Numbered from the stretch's first letter, positions 35,401 to 48,029 are shown. The stretch is 64,000 bases of DNA from Monocercomonoides exilis (GCA_001643675.2 LSRY02000007.1:563001-627000), one strand, 5' to 3'. A program made the numbers and translations. Notes: generated by a model not told the origin, from the sequence alone.

Positions 35401-38400
35401 GTACCAGTTTATTCTTTTGATCTCTTCTTATCTCGTTCATCAAAGGGCAAAGCAGAGGAGCCAATGCCAGAATGTCTGTGTAGAATGAAGAGTGCTGCAG
35501 AAAGTGAAGAAGACGAAGAAGAGACGATAGAGGAAGCGAAGGATGGTTGGACACGAAGCTCAGAAAAGACAAAAGAGGTTGCTTTGATAACAATTGATTA
35601 GCCGCATCACCTGGAAGAGGCATATCATCAAACGAACACGGAAAATGAAGCTGAGTTTCTGGAGAACGAACTGAAGATGAATGGAGCATTAAAGAAGCAG
35701 GCGCTAAATGCGTATTGCGTTCGATGAAGACAAAGCCGTCTTCGTTGTCTTCATCCAAGGCTCCTTCTGTTGCATCGTCGGAGAAGAATTCAATGACCTC
35801 ACTTGACAAATCCAGCTCGCTGTCAATGTCAGACTCTGAATCGATTGGTTGTTCTATCTCATCATATTTGGTGTTTCTTATTGCTCCATCATTTTTATCT
35901 GCTGCAACGTTGCCTGCTTCCTCCTCTGGCTGCATTTGGGTGGACGGAGGAATGTTCCACGTGTCAATACGCTCAAAGGACACATCTGTCGATGTAAGTT
36001 TATCGCTTCCAAATGCTTTTGAAGCAGATTGCGAAGAATCAACTGAAGATGATTGAGATGATTGGATTTCACTTTGCTCTGCATTTCTCAATGGACTAGG
36101 CGCTGTAATTAGCTCTTGTTTAATTTCTTGTTCTTGCCCTTTTGTTTCTTTTCTTGATGAAAAATCTACGCGAAGCTGACTTCCAATCGGTTGTTCAAAT
36201 TTTAAGTTATCCATTGCGGGTGTCATTTTGTTGTCTGACTGCTCTGCCTCATTCCCATTCTCGAATGTCTGGAAAAATAAGTCCATTGAAGATTCAGGTG
36301 TGTCCTTCTGTGCCACATAAGGTGATTCAACAGCTGGAAATGGACTTCCATAGACGTTGTTGTGGTTGTTTTGCTTTGAAAAGTTGTCTCTGCTTTTTGC
36401 ATTTTCATTCTCATTTTCTGACTCGTTTGTAAATCTGCCAGTGTGTTCATTATATATTTTTACACTTTTTGTTGTTTCGCTTCTGGTTTTCTCTTCTTCC
36501 TCTTTCTTTTCCTCAATCTCCCTCAATTTTATTGACAACGAAATGCGCTGTGCAATTTCGTGGCTGTGGTCTGTGAGTTGCTTCATCTCTTTGTTTCTCT
36601 GTTTCTCTTCTTCTCCCTTTGCGAATCTTGCTTCACTTTTGATATATTGATTCGCATTTTGTTTGGTGTCCAAAGTCGAAAAAGAAGAAAATGATGAGGC
36701 AGCAGATGAAGGAGTTGCAGAAGCAGAAGCAGAAGACGAGTCAGCTTCGATAAAAGATTGCCTCATTTCTCCTCTTTCTGCGACTTTCAATCTCGAAATG
36801 CCGTCCAACTGAGCATTTGCAAGAAAATCTACACTGAAAAAAGGATGTCGCAATGCTTCTTCAGCAGACGGGCGGAGAGAAGGCTGTGGATTCATCAGCG
36901 CCTGAAGCAGCGAGAGAGTGTGAGGGTGAGGGATAAGAGGAGGGGAAGAGGCAGGAAAACGAGTGGATGGAGGGGGATGAATCGTTCGGAGTTGTTTTCT
37001 GCGTGGAAGTATGGGATATCACAGAAAGGGTAATGATATCATTTTGGTTATAGGAAGATTTTTTTTGTGAATTGGTCGATAAAGAACAAGAGAAAAGAAA
37101 GGAAAAATGTAAAAAAGTTGTTCGTTTCTTTTTCAAAGAGAATAGTAAAATCAGCAAACTTTCGTAGATTTTGGGGAACTGCATCTTCATACGGATGGCT
37201 ATATGCAAATGATACAGCGAAGCAGAGAAAAAAGATGGATATTGTCGAAAATAAATAAAATGAAGAAAAAAGAAAACAATCGGAAATTTAATGCAAAAGA
37301 AGTACTTTTTAAAGAATGAGCAAAAAAAGATATCCAAATTGCATTAATTTGTATTCATTCAGAAAAATCATTTGCTCTTTTCCAAAAGTTACATTCACAA
37401 TTTGAACACACCATTTCCAGAGCATCTGATAGAAACACACTCCAACACTCCAAATGTCACCTTTTCTGGTGAATAGATATGGCCACTTGTGCGACTCTGG
37501 AGGCTGTTTTCAGAAAAAAATTTAAATGAAACAATACAAATAAAATATGAAAGAAAACAAAAATTATGATAAAAGGAATTAAAAAAGGCTCTTTCTTTAA
37601 TTCAAAATTTTGAGAAAATAAATAAATATCATATAAATAACATTTTTATGTTGAATATTTTCTTATAGCTATTTTTAAAACTATTTCTCTTTCGATTTCT
37701 ATCTTTTTATTCAAAAAATTACTTCCTTCAAAAATATAAATTCCTTTCATCTCCTCTCAAACAAATTTTTTTTTCTGTTTGCTTGCTTATTTCTTATGCA
37801 AATTATTATACCTTATTTAGTGGTGTTCCGCATTTCGTCATTGTCAGGTCTTTCTTCTTTGGAGCCCGCCTTGCTGTTCCAAAATCAGTAATTTTGAGAA
37901 TTGGTGGAATCAGCACATTCTGGACAGATTGACTGCCCCCAGGAAAAAATGATCCAGTGCTTTTGCTTTCATTAAATGAACGCATTTTATGTGCTGCAGG
38001 GGAAGGAACATGCAGAAGAACGTTTTCCAATTTCATATCTCTGAGAACGTTCAAGAACAAATAAACCTTCACAATAAAATATAGCTAGCAAACCTGTGTA
38101 TGTACCCTCGCTCATGAATAACTTTTAAACCTTCCACTTTTTGTTATGAATGAAAATGGAACATTAATAAATAATTTTTTGTAAAGATTCATGATAAAAA
38201 GCAACTGAACCACACGTAATTGCCTGAGAAAATATTGAGCAACTGCTTCAGAAGGTTTATTTTTTGGATAATACACATATTCATGAAGCGTCTTGAAATG
38301 CAATTTTATGAAGGAATGTCATCAAAAATTGAAAAGAAAAGAAAAGAAAACGCACCTTTCCATTTGCATATTCCAAAAAAATGCAAACAAATGGGGGATG

Positions 38401-38891
38401 AGAATACATCCAATTAACCTTTATAATATATGGACAATTACTTCTGTGTTGATAATTGTTAAAGAATTGATAATTTGTTTCAGCAAAAAAAATACCCTTT
38501 AAGATCTTGAGCAGCTTGAAATTCCTGGGGTTTAAAATCATCCTGGTCGATTATTTTAATCGCAATTATACTCTTTTCCTTTGTTGTTGCTGCATATACC
38601 CTGAAAAACATGAATTAAGAAAAAACAAAAAATTTAATAAACCGGCCAAAAGACCCAGCACCTATAAAATATCAAAAATAATTAAATTTTAATGGCTATT
38701 AAAATAGTTGTGAAAAACCTATAAAGGTCAAATTCTGAGCGTGTATAATAATAAGAGAAAATAATCAAAAAAGCCAAAATTTTTCAAACAGAAAATCCAA
38801 GATGCTCCAAATCATTAAATAGATCATTCCATATGTCTTCCGTATATGAATGTGAATCGTCCATTTGGCCTGGAAATTGATTAAAGTCCAT
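32416..38891 (-). CDS. Ser/Thr protein kinase with very long disordered tail (1,760 aa)
   Basis: Twelve exons: 38790–38891, 38719–38734, 38643–38661, 38496–38600, 38356–38443, 38216–38291, 38094–38136, 37812–38040, 37412–37503, 37160–37198, 32848–36998 and 32416–32738. The lengths sum to 1,761 codons, all in phase. The kinase domain is complete: IGAGSFGRVY loop, IAIKIID (catalytic Lys), IIKVNWMYSHPP, HRDMKLEN, DFGTA, the P+1/APE-type CGTPLNKPPES, DIWSVGVC, and RPSAEEALRHPFF. It should be active. An insert of about 35 residues sits between HRDMKLEN and DFG. The overall shape recalls ULK/AMPK-related kinases, but the subfamily is uncertain. The remaining 1,450 residues are Ser/Glu-rich and probably disordered, ending in a short conserved-looking domain in the last exon. 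Exons 2, 3 and 10 are microexons of 16, 19 and 39 nt. The stop is TGA. Confidence 0.88.
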
Positions 38892-39188
38892 TTGTAAAAA
38901 AAGAAAAAAATGTTATGGCATTATCAATTGAAGTTCTCTGTTGATTTTGTCAATTGTTTTCGTTGCAAGAATGAATATATTGTTAAGAAAAAGAAAACTA
39001 TTCAATTTAATTTTTCATTTCTTGATTTTCTGAAATATTTTGAATATTTTATTTTAATCACTCAATTCTTTATTCAGATATTTTCAAAATAAGCTTAATG
39101 AAATAAAATATAAAAAACAAAACTATTTCATATAATACAGTTTAAAAAATCTACAAATGACCGATAAATAAAATATCAAAATTCACTC

Positions 39189-39864
39189 TCAGGTTCGCTT
39201 CCCCTTTTTCTGATGCTTTTTGTTTCTTTTTGATTGACCTTCTTGTCCATTCTTTGCTGGTGATATCGTTTCTGATGTTTCCTTATGATGTTCGTTTTCT
39301 TCATTGTTAGAATTTGTTTTTAAATAATTCTTTTCTTTTTCTTTTTCTTTTTCCTGTTCCAGTTTGAGTTCTTTTACATTTTCTTTTGTTTCAGTTTTAT
39401 CATTTTCTTGTTCTTGTTCTTTCTCTTTCTCTTTCTCTTTCTCTTTCTCCACCTCTTTCTCTTTCTCTTTCTCTTTCTCCTCCATTCCCCCATCTTTCTT
39501 CTGCACTCCTTCCTGTTGCTCTTTATTTTGCAGTTGTTTCGTCAATCTCTTCAATTTGCTCTTCAAAGTAGCAATCACTGCATCTTTTGTGTGGTATTCC
39601 TTCATCAAATTTCGAGTGAATTTCAACAGAGAAACCATCGAAGACGAACCGGAAATGATTGAGGAAGAAAGAGAAGAGCCAAGAAAAGCACTCGAAGACG
39701 ATGCAACAGATACATTGGAAGGGGATTGAAGTGAATCAACACAATTATGTTGAGATGGAAGAAAAGAGGGAGAAAATGGAGAAGAGAATGAGGAAGAAGG
39801 TGAAGAGAAAGGAAAAGAGGAAGGAAAAGAAGAAGAAGAAGAAGAAGAAGAAGAAGAAGAAGAA

Positions 39865-39912
<48 letters not shown>

Positions 39913-41913
39913 AATTGTTCTGCGGATGCAGAAGATGGTGAAGGAGAAGAAAGAGAAGAAGAATGAAAAGTTGAGGATAAATTCTGAGGTGAAGTGAGTT
40001 TGTTTGGTGTTTGTGACTGCTGCATAACAGTCTGTGAATGAAGCGGTGAGCTGTCTCTTTGTGGTTCAGGAGGAATTGGCATTGACTGGGTGGAGCAGAA
40101 CTCTGCAAAAAAGAAAAGAAAAGAAAAAGAAATCAAAGATTCATAAATATCATTTATTATTATTAATATAAAATATTTAATAAAGCAATAAAGAGAGTGA
40201 AAAATAATACACAGTCCACACCTGGTTCTAAATTTCTTTCCTGCACATTTCTTTCTGCTTCTGCTGTATCATCACGATCATCACTATTATCTCCACTTCC
40301 TCTTCCTCTTCCATTTCCCCTTCCTTCTTCCCCCTCCTTCTGATCCTCTCTTTCATCTCCAATCTTCTCCTTTTGCCGCCCACGTGCCCCTTCAATCGCT
40401 GCTGACAGGGTGTTTCTGATGACCTCCTGCCACTTCTCCTCCACAATCAGCGCATCCATCTGCCGCTCCTCCAGCAGCCGCTCGTATTTCTCTCTGAGCA
40501 GCTCGTTCTCCTCTCTCAAGCTGGCGATATCGGAGGATGAATACTTTGCGTCTTCAGAAGAAGAAATGGCTGAGGCTGAGGCTGGTGATACTGATGGTGC
40601 TGGGGCTGGTTCTTCTTTCTTTTCTGCTTTGTTCTCTTCTGTTTGTGTGAATTTTTCTGCTTCTTCATATTTTTTTTCGTCTATTTTTTCTTCAACAGTT
40701 TGCGTGCTCATTTCTTTTTCTAACCGATTCCTGTGGTAATTATCATTATTTCTAAGCGTATCATCTGAATGAATATCTTTCTCTTCCATTGAAATTCCTT
40801 CGCATCTGTTTTCTTTCTCTTCTCTCACAACATCTGCATTTGCTTTAGTTGAGCCATAAGTCAAGCCAAATGACGAACCCTCTTTTGCCTCCAGCATCCG
40901 CCTTCCTTCTTTCGCCCTGAAAATCTCCTCTTCCAAAAGCTCATCGCGCAGCTTGGTTGCCCACAGCTCGTAGTTCAGCTGCAGATTTTCTGCTGTCACT
41001 GCTTTGATCCTCCGCCTCAGCTGCTCAATGGACATAGAATTAATATGCGCACTATTCAGTTTGTAATTGTCTTCGTCGCTTTCTGAGCCAAATCCATCAT
41101 CGTCAAAATAATCTTCTTCGTCTTCTTCAAATCCATAAATGTCTTCAGCTTTATCTTCATTCAAAAAATCACTTTTACATTTCTGAGTGGTTGAGGATAC
41201 AATATTTTCTTTTGAATTCTGTTTTACACAATTGCATGGTACTTCTGCGGTTGGAATCAAACTTTGCTTTTTGATCATTATAATTTTTTCACCTAAGTTA
41301 GATAAGTAATTGAGAACTTTTTCTCTATTTCTTCGCTCGTTTTCACTGAACTTTCTGCTTTGATTTTTCTCATAAAAATGTTCGTCGCCTTGCTTTAAAC
41401 AAGCTGCAAATAAGGACAATGAAAATAACAATGACTCATCAGCAGTCCTTGGCTCGATAATCCTTTGATCAAATGTCTTTTCATTCGCTGTTCCGCTCTG
41501 AACAATAGTTAATAAATACATGTGTTTCGTTGAATATGGAAAGGAAATAAATATGCATAAAAATTCATACTTCAAATTTGCACAGTAAATATGTAAGCAT
41601 CTGTAAACTCACAACACTCAATCCAGGAAGAGTTGAATTTGTTAGACAGAATTCTGGAAAAAAGGAATTATCCAAAGAACTAAAGGTTGCAAAATTAAAG
41701 TTGTGATAAATAAACAATTTCTTACTCAAAAATATTTATTGGATACCTCTTACGTAAAACGCTTGAGATTACTGAGCCATCAAGAAGATCATCTGATGTT
41801 TTTACTCTTTTTGGAAGTTGCTCCAGCGAATCCAACCAAGGAATAATTGATGAAAAAACATCTTTTATTTCTTTCGAATCAGGGTATATTTTTTGAATTT
41901 TTTCTTTCTGCAT
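39189..41913 (-). CDS. HOOK-like coiled-coil protein (828 aa)
   Basis: Four exons (41726–41913, 41571–41679, 40222–41497, 39189–40102) joined by introns of 46, 73 and 119 nt close at 829 codons. The N-terminal 150 residues look like the calponin-homology-related HOOK domain: IIPWLDSLEQL, a DDLLDGSVISSVL helix and a third helix LSVVSLQMLTYLLC. An acidic stretch follows, then coiled coil (MSIEQLRRRIKAVTAENLQL, residues about 240–300, and SLREENELLREKYERLLEE). The C-terminal exon encodes poly-Ser, another short helix and a Lys/Glu-rich tail. HOOK-domain proteins link cargo to dynein on microtubules; that role is inferred. The ATG at 41913 could also be read as a splice acceptor (TTTTTGATGCAG), so an upstream exon is possible. 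The stop is TGA. Confidence 0.7.
39416..39480 (+). repeat. CTTTCT hexanucleotide repeat (coding Lys/Glu)
   Basis: Tandem CTTTCT units in the last exon of the HOOK-like gene; read on the minus strand they encode alternating Lys-Glu. Confidence 0.85.
39828..39909 (+). repeat. GAA/GAT triplet repeat (coding poly-Ser)
   Basis: (GAA)n followed by (GAT)n in the last exon of the HOOK-like gene; on the minus strand the reading frame is about 28 consecutive Ser codons. Confidence 0.9.
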
Positions 41914-42080
41914 CAAAAATAAAAATCAAAAGATAAATTTTAAAAAATATATTAGAAGATTGAACAAAAGTTTTTTGTCTCTTTAAATTATTTTGCGCAT
42001 GTGTAAGTTTGCATTGTCTAAGTGTTATTTTTCCACTTTTGCATTATTTTGCCATTATTTTCCACATCTAACCCTTATTT

Positions 42081-43501
42081 ATGAATAACCAAAACTCATT
42101 TTGTTCATGGGAAGCTACCAACAGATTTTTTCGATTTATTTGGACTGGGAGCTTACCTAATCGTCCAATAAAAGTTTATAAAATCTTGTGCAGAACTTCT
42201 TTATACTTTTATTGTATGAGAATTTTAGTTATAAATAAACTTCAATTTTCCTGTTTTGTAGTAACTTTTTGTTTAATTGGATGGGCGGCGTCACTTTACT
42301 TTTATATGCGATATCTTGGAGAAATTAAGTGTGACTGATATAGATTTTTTAAAAACATTATAGTAATTATAAAACTTAGAGGCGATTGGATTCCAATGCA
42401 ATGCGAACTTATTTCTTACACCAATCTTTCAATGCCAGCGCCAATGTCAGGTTGTTTATTTATAATTGTGACCGTTGGTTATGTTTGTTTTGTATTTTCT
42501 GAAATACTTTGTAGAATCATTTCGAGGTTTATGCATTCACATTTTTGATGTGACAATTTCAAAAACAATGTCCAAAGCTAGAATTTTAGAATTGACGTTT
42601 GTTCAAATGATTTTTTCTTGGACTTTTTGAACTTCTCTTTTTTCATAGAGGAGGAACTTGTTCAATTAATTCACGACAGAAAACTCATTGGCCTGTCCTT
42701 GAATTCAATGTTAGCGATTCCATAAATATGGCTCCCAACAAATCTGGAAATTCTTTTCGAAATTTGCCAAAGTTAGAAAGTTCCATTGTTTCATCGATAT
42801 CAGGTTATGGTGAATTTGTTCAAAAACGTCAGGTATTTCATCGTGTGAGAAAATGGATTATTCAAACAACTAAGAGGAATCCACTTATAGGTTTTCGTTA
42901 TGCAGCACAAATGGTCAAAGATTTTGTGATCGAAAGAAGCAAGCAAAAATCCATTTCCACCGATTTTTACAGAAATAGGAAAACTGAAATTGAAAATTAT
43001 ATAGGCAATGATAATTTTAAGAAAGCTTCGGAATTTAATGATGATAAGCATCACGCTTGCTTTGCTCCGATCACTCTCTTTGCTCCTCATCTTCTTTCAC
43101 CCTCTCAAAGACACCTTTCTGGCCAATCACACTTTTCACTTCTTAATCAGATTTCGCCTTTGGTTCATTCTTCATCATCATTTGCTTCGCTTAATTCACC
43201 GCACGTTCACCCAACTCAATTCACTCATTCACTTCCTTCTGTTACTGACTATCAGTCATCTTTTATTCATGCCAATCTGCCTTCGTATATTACTCTTGTT
43301 CAGCCCGAAGAAGTTTCTTCCCCGTCTTCTGTTTTGGTTTTGGTTTTACCTGTCTTAATGTTTTATGTTGCAAGTATTTTTTGGTTTATGTTTGTATTTA
43401 CAAATTGGATAAAATCAATTTTACATCGATTCAAGCTAAGACCTCGCCAAGATCCGACTGCTATTGAAGAGCAAATTCAAGATATGCAGCAACAACAATA
43501 A
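42081..43501 (+). CDS. Two-membrane-segment protein, DUF3592-like (389 aa)
   Basis: Three exons (42081–42328, 42380–42450, 42651–43501) with introns of 51 and 200 nt give exactly 390 codons. A membrane segment lies near residues 55–75 (FVVTFCLIGWAASLYFYM). A following extracellular or lumenal region has GDWIPMQCELISY and HWPVLEFNVSDS. This resembles the W-x-P-x-x-C … P-V-x-x-Y layout of DUF3592-type proteins. A long Ser/His-rich segment follows, and a second membrane segment sits near residues 330–355 (LVLPVLMFYVASIFWFMF). The cytosolic end is Gln-rich. Function is unknown. The second intron acceptor choice (42649–42650) is set by phase. Confidence 0.6.
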
Positions 43502-43789
43502 AAAGGAATTAGATTCAAAAATGAAACTCATTTCATCCACCGTCAATGTTTCTTATCCTTTTCATTTTTATTTATATTTTTATTTTTATTTTTGAAGTTT
43601 TATTGAAATATTATATTAAGCAAAAGTTGGATATTTTTTATTATTCAATTTTTTTATTAATTTTCGTCTGCGTTGAAATGTTTTAGAATTAATGTTTTGT
43701 CCAATTGGAAAAAATGATGGGTACAAAAAACCAAAACTTAAAGGATTTATCATTTAAGTATGGGTATATAAAAACATTTTTATCAGTAA

Positions 43790-45694
43790 ATGTCAATTAA
43801 ATCACAACAATCAACTCTTCAAACTCCTGTCGCAACTATAGAATGCGTGAAAAATTTATATGCTGTACCATCCGATATCTCTGAACCGATTTATGCATAT
43901 GCAGAGATTCGAACTCGAAAAAGTGAAATCAGCAATAAAGAAAAAAATCCAATGTCTATTGCATTGGTTATAGATTGTTCAGGATCAATGGAGCATGTTG
44001 GGAAGTTTAATTTTGCGATTGATGCGGCAAAGATGGCCGTTGAAAAGTTAAGTTCAAAGGATCAAGTTTCCGTAATTGCTTTTGAAACAGATGTAGCAAT
44101 TGTTGTTCCTCTTAAAAATGTTCTTGATAAAAATGACTTGGTTCATGAGATTGATAAAATAAGAATTGGTTCCTGTACAAACATTTCAGGAGCCTTAACA
44201 GTAGCGTTTGATGAACTTTCAAAAGCTCCAAAAGAAAATGTTAAACGAGTTATTTTATTAACTGATGGATACGCAAACGTTGGACTTACTAATACAGCCG
44301 ATTTGGTGGAGCTTGCTAAGTCAAAAAGGGATGTTGGAATAACTGTTAGCACGATAGGCTTTGGACTGGAATACAATGGTGATTTAATGCAAAGCATGGC
44401 ACAACAAGGAGGAGGAGCTTTTTTTGCTGTGCGATACGGTGAAACATTAGATCAAGTTATCGAGAATGAAGTCTGTGCGGTTGAAAATATCTTGACAAAT
44501 CACACGTCTCTTAAAGTTATTTCATCTCCATTTGTAGAGAAAGTTTCAATTATGGGGTATCCAGTTGAGTCTCAAAGACGCCTTGCAAATGATGATCTAT
44601 CAACAAACATCTCATTCCCTGACTTGCTGACGGAAGAAGTTAGAGAGATTGTGATTCGATTTGATGTTCGCAAAAATTCAATTGTTTTACCTGGAGCATC
44701 GAAAGCATCGTCTTCAACTGTTCCTCCAGCAGATGGAGCAGAGCAATCTTCAGCTGGAATAGACAAAGTCAAACTCGGACAGTTGGTTTTAAGTTACGTT
44801 AACAAAAAAGCAAGCAATTCATCAAAAAGTGATGAAGCAAGTTGTTGTTCAGCTACTCCTGAAGGAGAAAAGAAGGACGAAGCAAAATCAAAAGTCGAAC
44901 AGGACAAAAAAACGAAAGTTGAGCAAGAGGAAGTGGTGGAAAGCGAAATTTCTGTACAAGTAATCAATGATGCGAATGAAAGAGATCAGATTAACAGACA
45001 GCATTGTGAGTCTACAGTGAAGACTGCGCTGAAAGTGATGATCCGACAGGCTTCCGCAGAAAACGAAGAGGCAATGGAATGTTTGTCAAATCGTCAGTCA
45101 AATGAAACAATTGTGGCTCATCTCGACAAGGTGAATGAGATCACAGACAAGTTTCTCGTGTTCCTTAAGGAGAAAAGCGGACTGAGCAGTTCGATCGATC
45201 TGTATGAAAAGGCTCTGAAAGCTGTGGCAGACGAAAAGGCTCGTGTTGAATCTGTTCGCAAGCGTCTTAACGAGGCAAAATCAAACAACCATTTGCGGAA
45301 GAGGATGGTGCAAGGCACGCGACAGCGGGCGTATCTGGTGAACCAAGGCTCGATGTCTTCAGCTGCGTATGCGCTGCCTGAGAAAGAGTTGTACTCTGAC
45401 GCAGAGGATCTGTCTTGCTCGTCTGAAAGTGAAGATCATTACAAACATGTGAGGGGCTCAAGGTCGCCTACACGAAAGCGGAGCGTTTCCAGATCTGTTT
45501 CGAGATCACTTTCAGGATCTGTCTCAAGATCGCCATCTCCAGACACTGGCAGCGATTCTGGTTCCAGTGATGAATCATCATCTGCCTCTGATGGAGCTAA
45601 ATGGAATGTGCTTTCGATGTTCAAACCGAAGAAAGTTTGCGGCAAATGCAGAAGAAAAAGCAGGTCTTCTCGGAAAAGAAGTGGATCAATGTAA
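43790..45694 (+). CDS. VWA-domain protein with Ser/Arg-rich tail (634 aa)
   Basis: Intronless, ATG at 43790 to TAA. Residues about 50–225 form a von Willebrand factor A domain with an intact MIDAS: DCSGSM, then Thr in GSCTNISGALT, then Asp in LLTDGYANVG. The strand order (IALVIDCSGSM, VSVIAFETDV, VKRVILLTDG, ITVSTIGFG) is standard. The later region resembles the middle beta domain found after VWA in eukaryotic cytosolic VWA proteins. There is no signal peptide or membrane segment, so it is probably intracellular. A Lys/Glu-rich linker, a helical segment (about residues 400–510), and a C-terminal tail of Arg-Ser repeats (SRSVSRSLSGSVSRS) follow. RS tails are common in proteins of splicing complexes, but a link is only a guess. 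Confidence 0.88.
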   Translation: MSIKSQQSTLQTPVATIECVKNLYAVPSDISEPIYAYAEIRTRKSEISNKEKNPMSIALVIDCSGSMEHVGKFNFAIDAAKMAVEKLSSKDQVSVIAFETDVAIVVPLKNVLDKNDLVHEIDKIRIGSCTNISGALTVAFDELSKAPKENVKRVILLTDGYANVGLTNTADLVELAKSKRDVGITVSTIGFGLEYNGDLMQSMAQQGGGAFFAVRYGETLDQVIENEVCAVENILTNHTSLKVISSPFVEKVSIMGYPVESQRRLANDDLSTNISFPDLLTEEVREIVIRFDVRKNSIVLPGASKASSSTVPPADGAEQSSAGIDKVKLGQLVLSYVNKKASNSSKSDEASCCSATPEGEKKDEAKSKVEQDKKTKVEQEEVVESEISVQVINDANERDQINRQHCESTVKTALKVMIRQASAENEEAMECLSNRQSNETIVAHLDKVNEITDKFLVFLKEKSGLSSSIDLYEKALKAVADEKARVESVRKRLNEAKSNNHLRKRMVQGTRQRAYLVNQGSMSSAAYALPEKELYSDAEDLSCSSESEDHYKHVRGSRSPTRKRSVSRSVSRSLSGSVSRSPSPDTGSDSGSSDESSSASDGAKWNVLSMFKPKKVCGKCRRKSRSSRKRSGSM

Positions 45695-46960
45695 AATAGA
45701 GAGGTCACTGGTTCTTTGAGTGAATTAAACAGCGCATCATTTTGAAATTCTTTCAAATAAAAGAAGAAATGGTGATGAATGATTTGATGCGAAATTGAAG
45801 AGAAATTTTCAATGGAAAGCGCTCCAAAGAATGAAATGTAAAGTTTTAATTTATTTTATAAAGTATTTTTTCGAAGTTAAAAAGGAAATTTTTCATTGTG
45901 GTATATTTTTTTCTCTGAAATTTTGTTGTATTCTCTTCTCGTTGAGACTATTTTTTAGTTGATTACAATTATTTTAATAATCTTTTATTTCACTTTGATT
46001 GTTGATGTTAAGGATGCAAAAATTCATTTACAATTGAAAAAATATTCCATTGATTGAATATTTTCTTCAAATGAACGGCATCTTTAGCTCATTTCGAAGC
46101 TTCTCCGAAGAACAAGACGTGTTGATAGTTTTGTTTAACTCTTCTGAAGTTTCATTGCAATCAAAATTTTCCCTTCTTGATTTTTAATTTTTTATTATTT
46201 TCTTATTTTTATTAAAAAAATGATAAATAATTATAATGTTTCATACATGTTTCACTTTTTTTAAATGAAAGGTCAAAGAGATGTTTATGTTAGAACTACA
46301 TATATCCTTTAAATTGTGAATGAATGAATAAATAAATCTAATAGAAAATTATTCAAGTTTATTTGACTTAAAACAATATTCTCGAAAATAGTCACAAAAT
46401 CTTCTTTTCTTTAATTTTTTTAAAATGAAAAACATATTCAGCCTTTTGAATACCAACATTTGTGTTACGTATTACAACGCAAGTGCATCCTTTAAATAAA
46501 AACTTATCCAAATATTTGGAGATGCTGCAATGTTGATGTGAAACATTTGTGCGAAGTGTAAAAAAAATCACAAATGAAAATATTACAAATAAAAATATAA
46601 AAAAAAAAAAAAGAAAAAAAGAAGAAAAGAAGCGATTATTAATATTTTGATAAAAGCAAACGATAAACGATAACAATAGTCGCAAAATAAACTATTAAAA
46701 AAAGTTGCAGTGTTCAAAATAATGGATAACGTTCATAACTTGGTACAAACCATTATCATGAAAAATCTTTTGAAAATCAATTCGAAAAATTGAAGAACTT
46801 ATTTTTCAAAATAAGAAACACAAAAAGACTTAATATACAAGTTCTGATATGTGCAATATCATTTATATATAAAAGCATTGAAGAATAATAACCTAATTGT
46901 CAAGTTAAAATGTATCTCGTCCTTCATTTGCTCGAAAATATTTTTTTTTTCAAATATGGC
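45695..46960. other. AT-rich spacer
   Basis: Convergent 3' ends. A 38-codon open frame from ATG 46071 to a TAA ending at 46187 looks coding-like (SSFRSFSEEQDVLIVLFNSS) but has no partner exon or known motif. Poly-A runs lie near 46600. No other gene is recognised. Confidence 0.35.
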
Positions 46961-47798
46961 TTAAATTTGATTCATTGGTGGATCAATGATCCTAAATGAT
47001 GCTTGATGAAGCAACTGATCATTGATAAACAGACGAAGCTCGTATTCACCAACTGGCCAAGCTCTTTAAGAAATAATATATAAAATTGTCAAAAAAAGAA
47101 GCAAAAAAATTTAAACAAACCTTGGAAGTTCAGCATGAGTATCAATAATGTTCATCAACAAGCTAGTCAGATTACATGCGACAATTTCATAATTTGGTGG
47201 CTAAAAAATTATTTGAAGTATTGTTAAAAATATGCGGATCGATAAAAAAGACATACAGCTGTAATGATCAAATTTTATCCATAAATGAAAAAATAAGATT
47301 TTAGTGCTTTAAAAACAATTGCTCTGAAATCCAAACCTACACCGCGAGAATCACTATTAAATGAATCAACAATGAATTATAAAATCTTACAAAAATAAAT
47401 TGAAAACACACTTGCAGACCCAAACGACCCTTCCGTATGAGCCAACCTAAAGCAAATAACATTTTAAAATAGAAATAAATTAACAGAAATCATACCAGAA
47501 CGTGCGATAAAACTATTCTTGCGTGAATCTTTGAGTCTATAAATTTTTGAGAATTAAGCCATCAAATAACAAAATAAGCAATACCAGTTGTATAAAATAC
47601 TCCATCAACTGGCTCGCTCGGAGCGCCAGTGTCATCGGATCTGAATGTCATTTACAAAAATACATTTAATGAAAATAAAGCAAATAGCAAATGTTGCTTT
47701 GGGGCAAACCTATAAAAAGTGACTGATTCGACTTTGATTGGCTTTGAATTATCGGAATCTCCTCCTTTATCTTTATCCTTACTTCCACCACAGCCCAT
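46961..47798 (-). CDS. Lipid-anchored small beta-domain protein, seven exons (146 aa)
   Basis: Found by joining short exons: 47710–47798, 47585–47640, 47496–47536, 47412–47446, 47317–47353, 47121–47200 and 46961–47063. GT–AG introns are 48–116 nt and the total is exactly 147 codons, ending in TAA. The protein starts MGCGGSKDKDKGG: Gly2 with Cys3 and Ser6 is a strong N-myristoylation plus palmitoylation signal, followed by a Lys-rich patch, so it is probably anchored on the inner membrane face. The rest looks like one all-beta, Ig-like domain (VYG/GVVWVC-type strands, PPNYEIVACNL, then WPVGEYELRLFINDQLL). The last block resembles the W-x-x-G-x-Y-x-L-x-L-x-I-N strand pair of many sandwich domains. 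Exon 5's 3' end is the least certain junction. No family name can be given. Confidence 0.7.
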
Positions 47799-48029
47799 TT
47801 CTTAAATTATGGTTGTTAATAATAAATCATTCAAAATTTATTTCAAAAACATTTTAAAATTTGCGCTTGATTAAAATTTCACATATTTCATTCAATTTTT
47901 GTTTGATATACCATTATTCAGTATTAAAAATATTTTTTTGCGAACTTTTGCAAAATGATTGATGTAGAATAAATCGTAAAAACAATTGGGAGGATTATAT
48001 TTTCCTTTGACATATCTTTTTGAACGCAA

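Noticed and set aside
5778-45694. TGA as a general Trp codon in this genome
   Set aside because: Roughly 75 Trp codons in intact genes by eye are all TGG, and several genes appear to end at TGA; kept only as an open question for the receptor copies.
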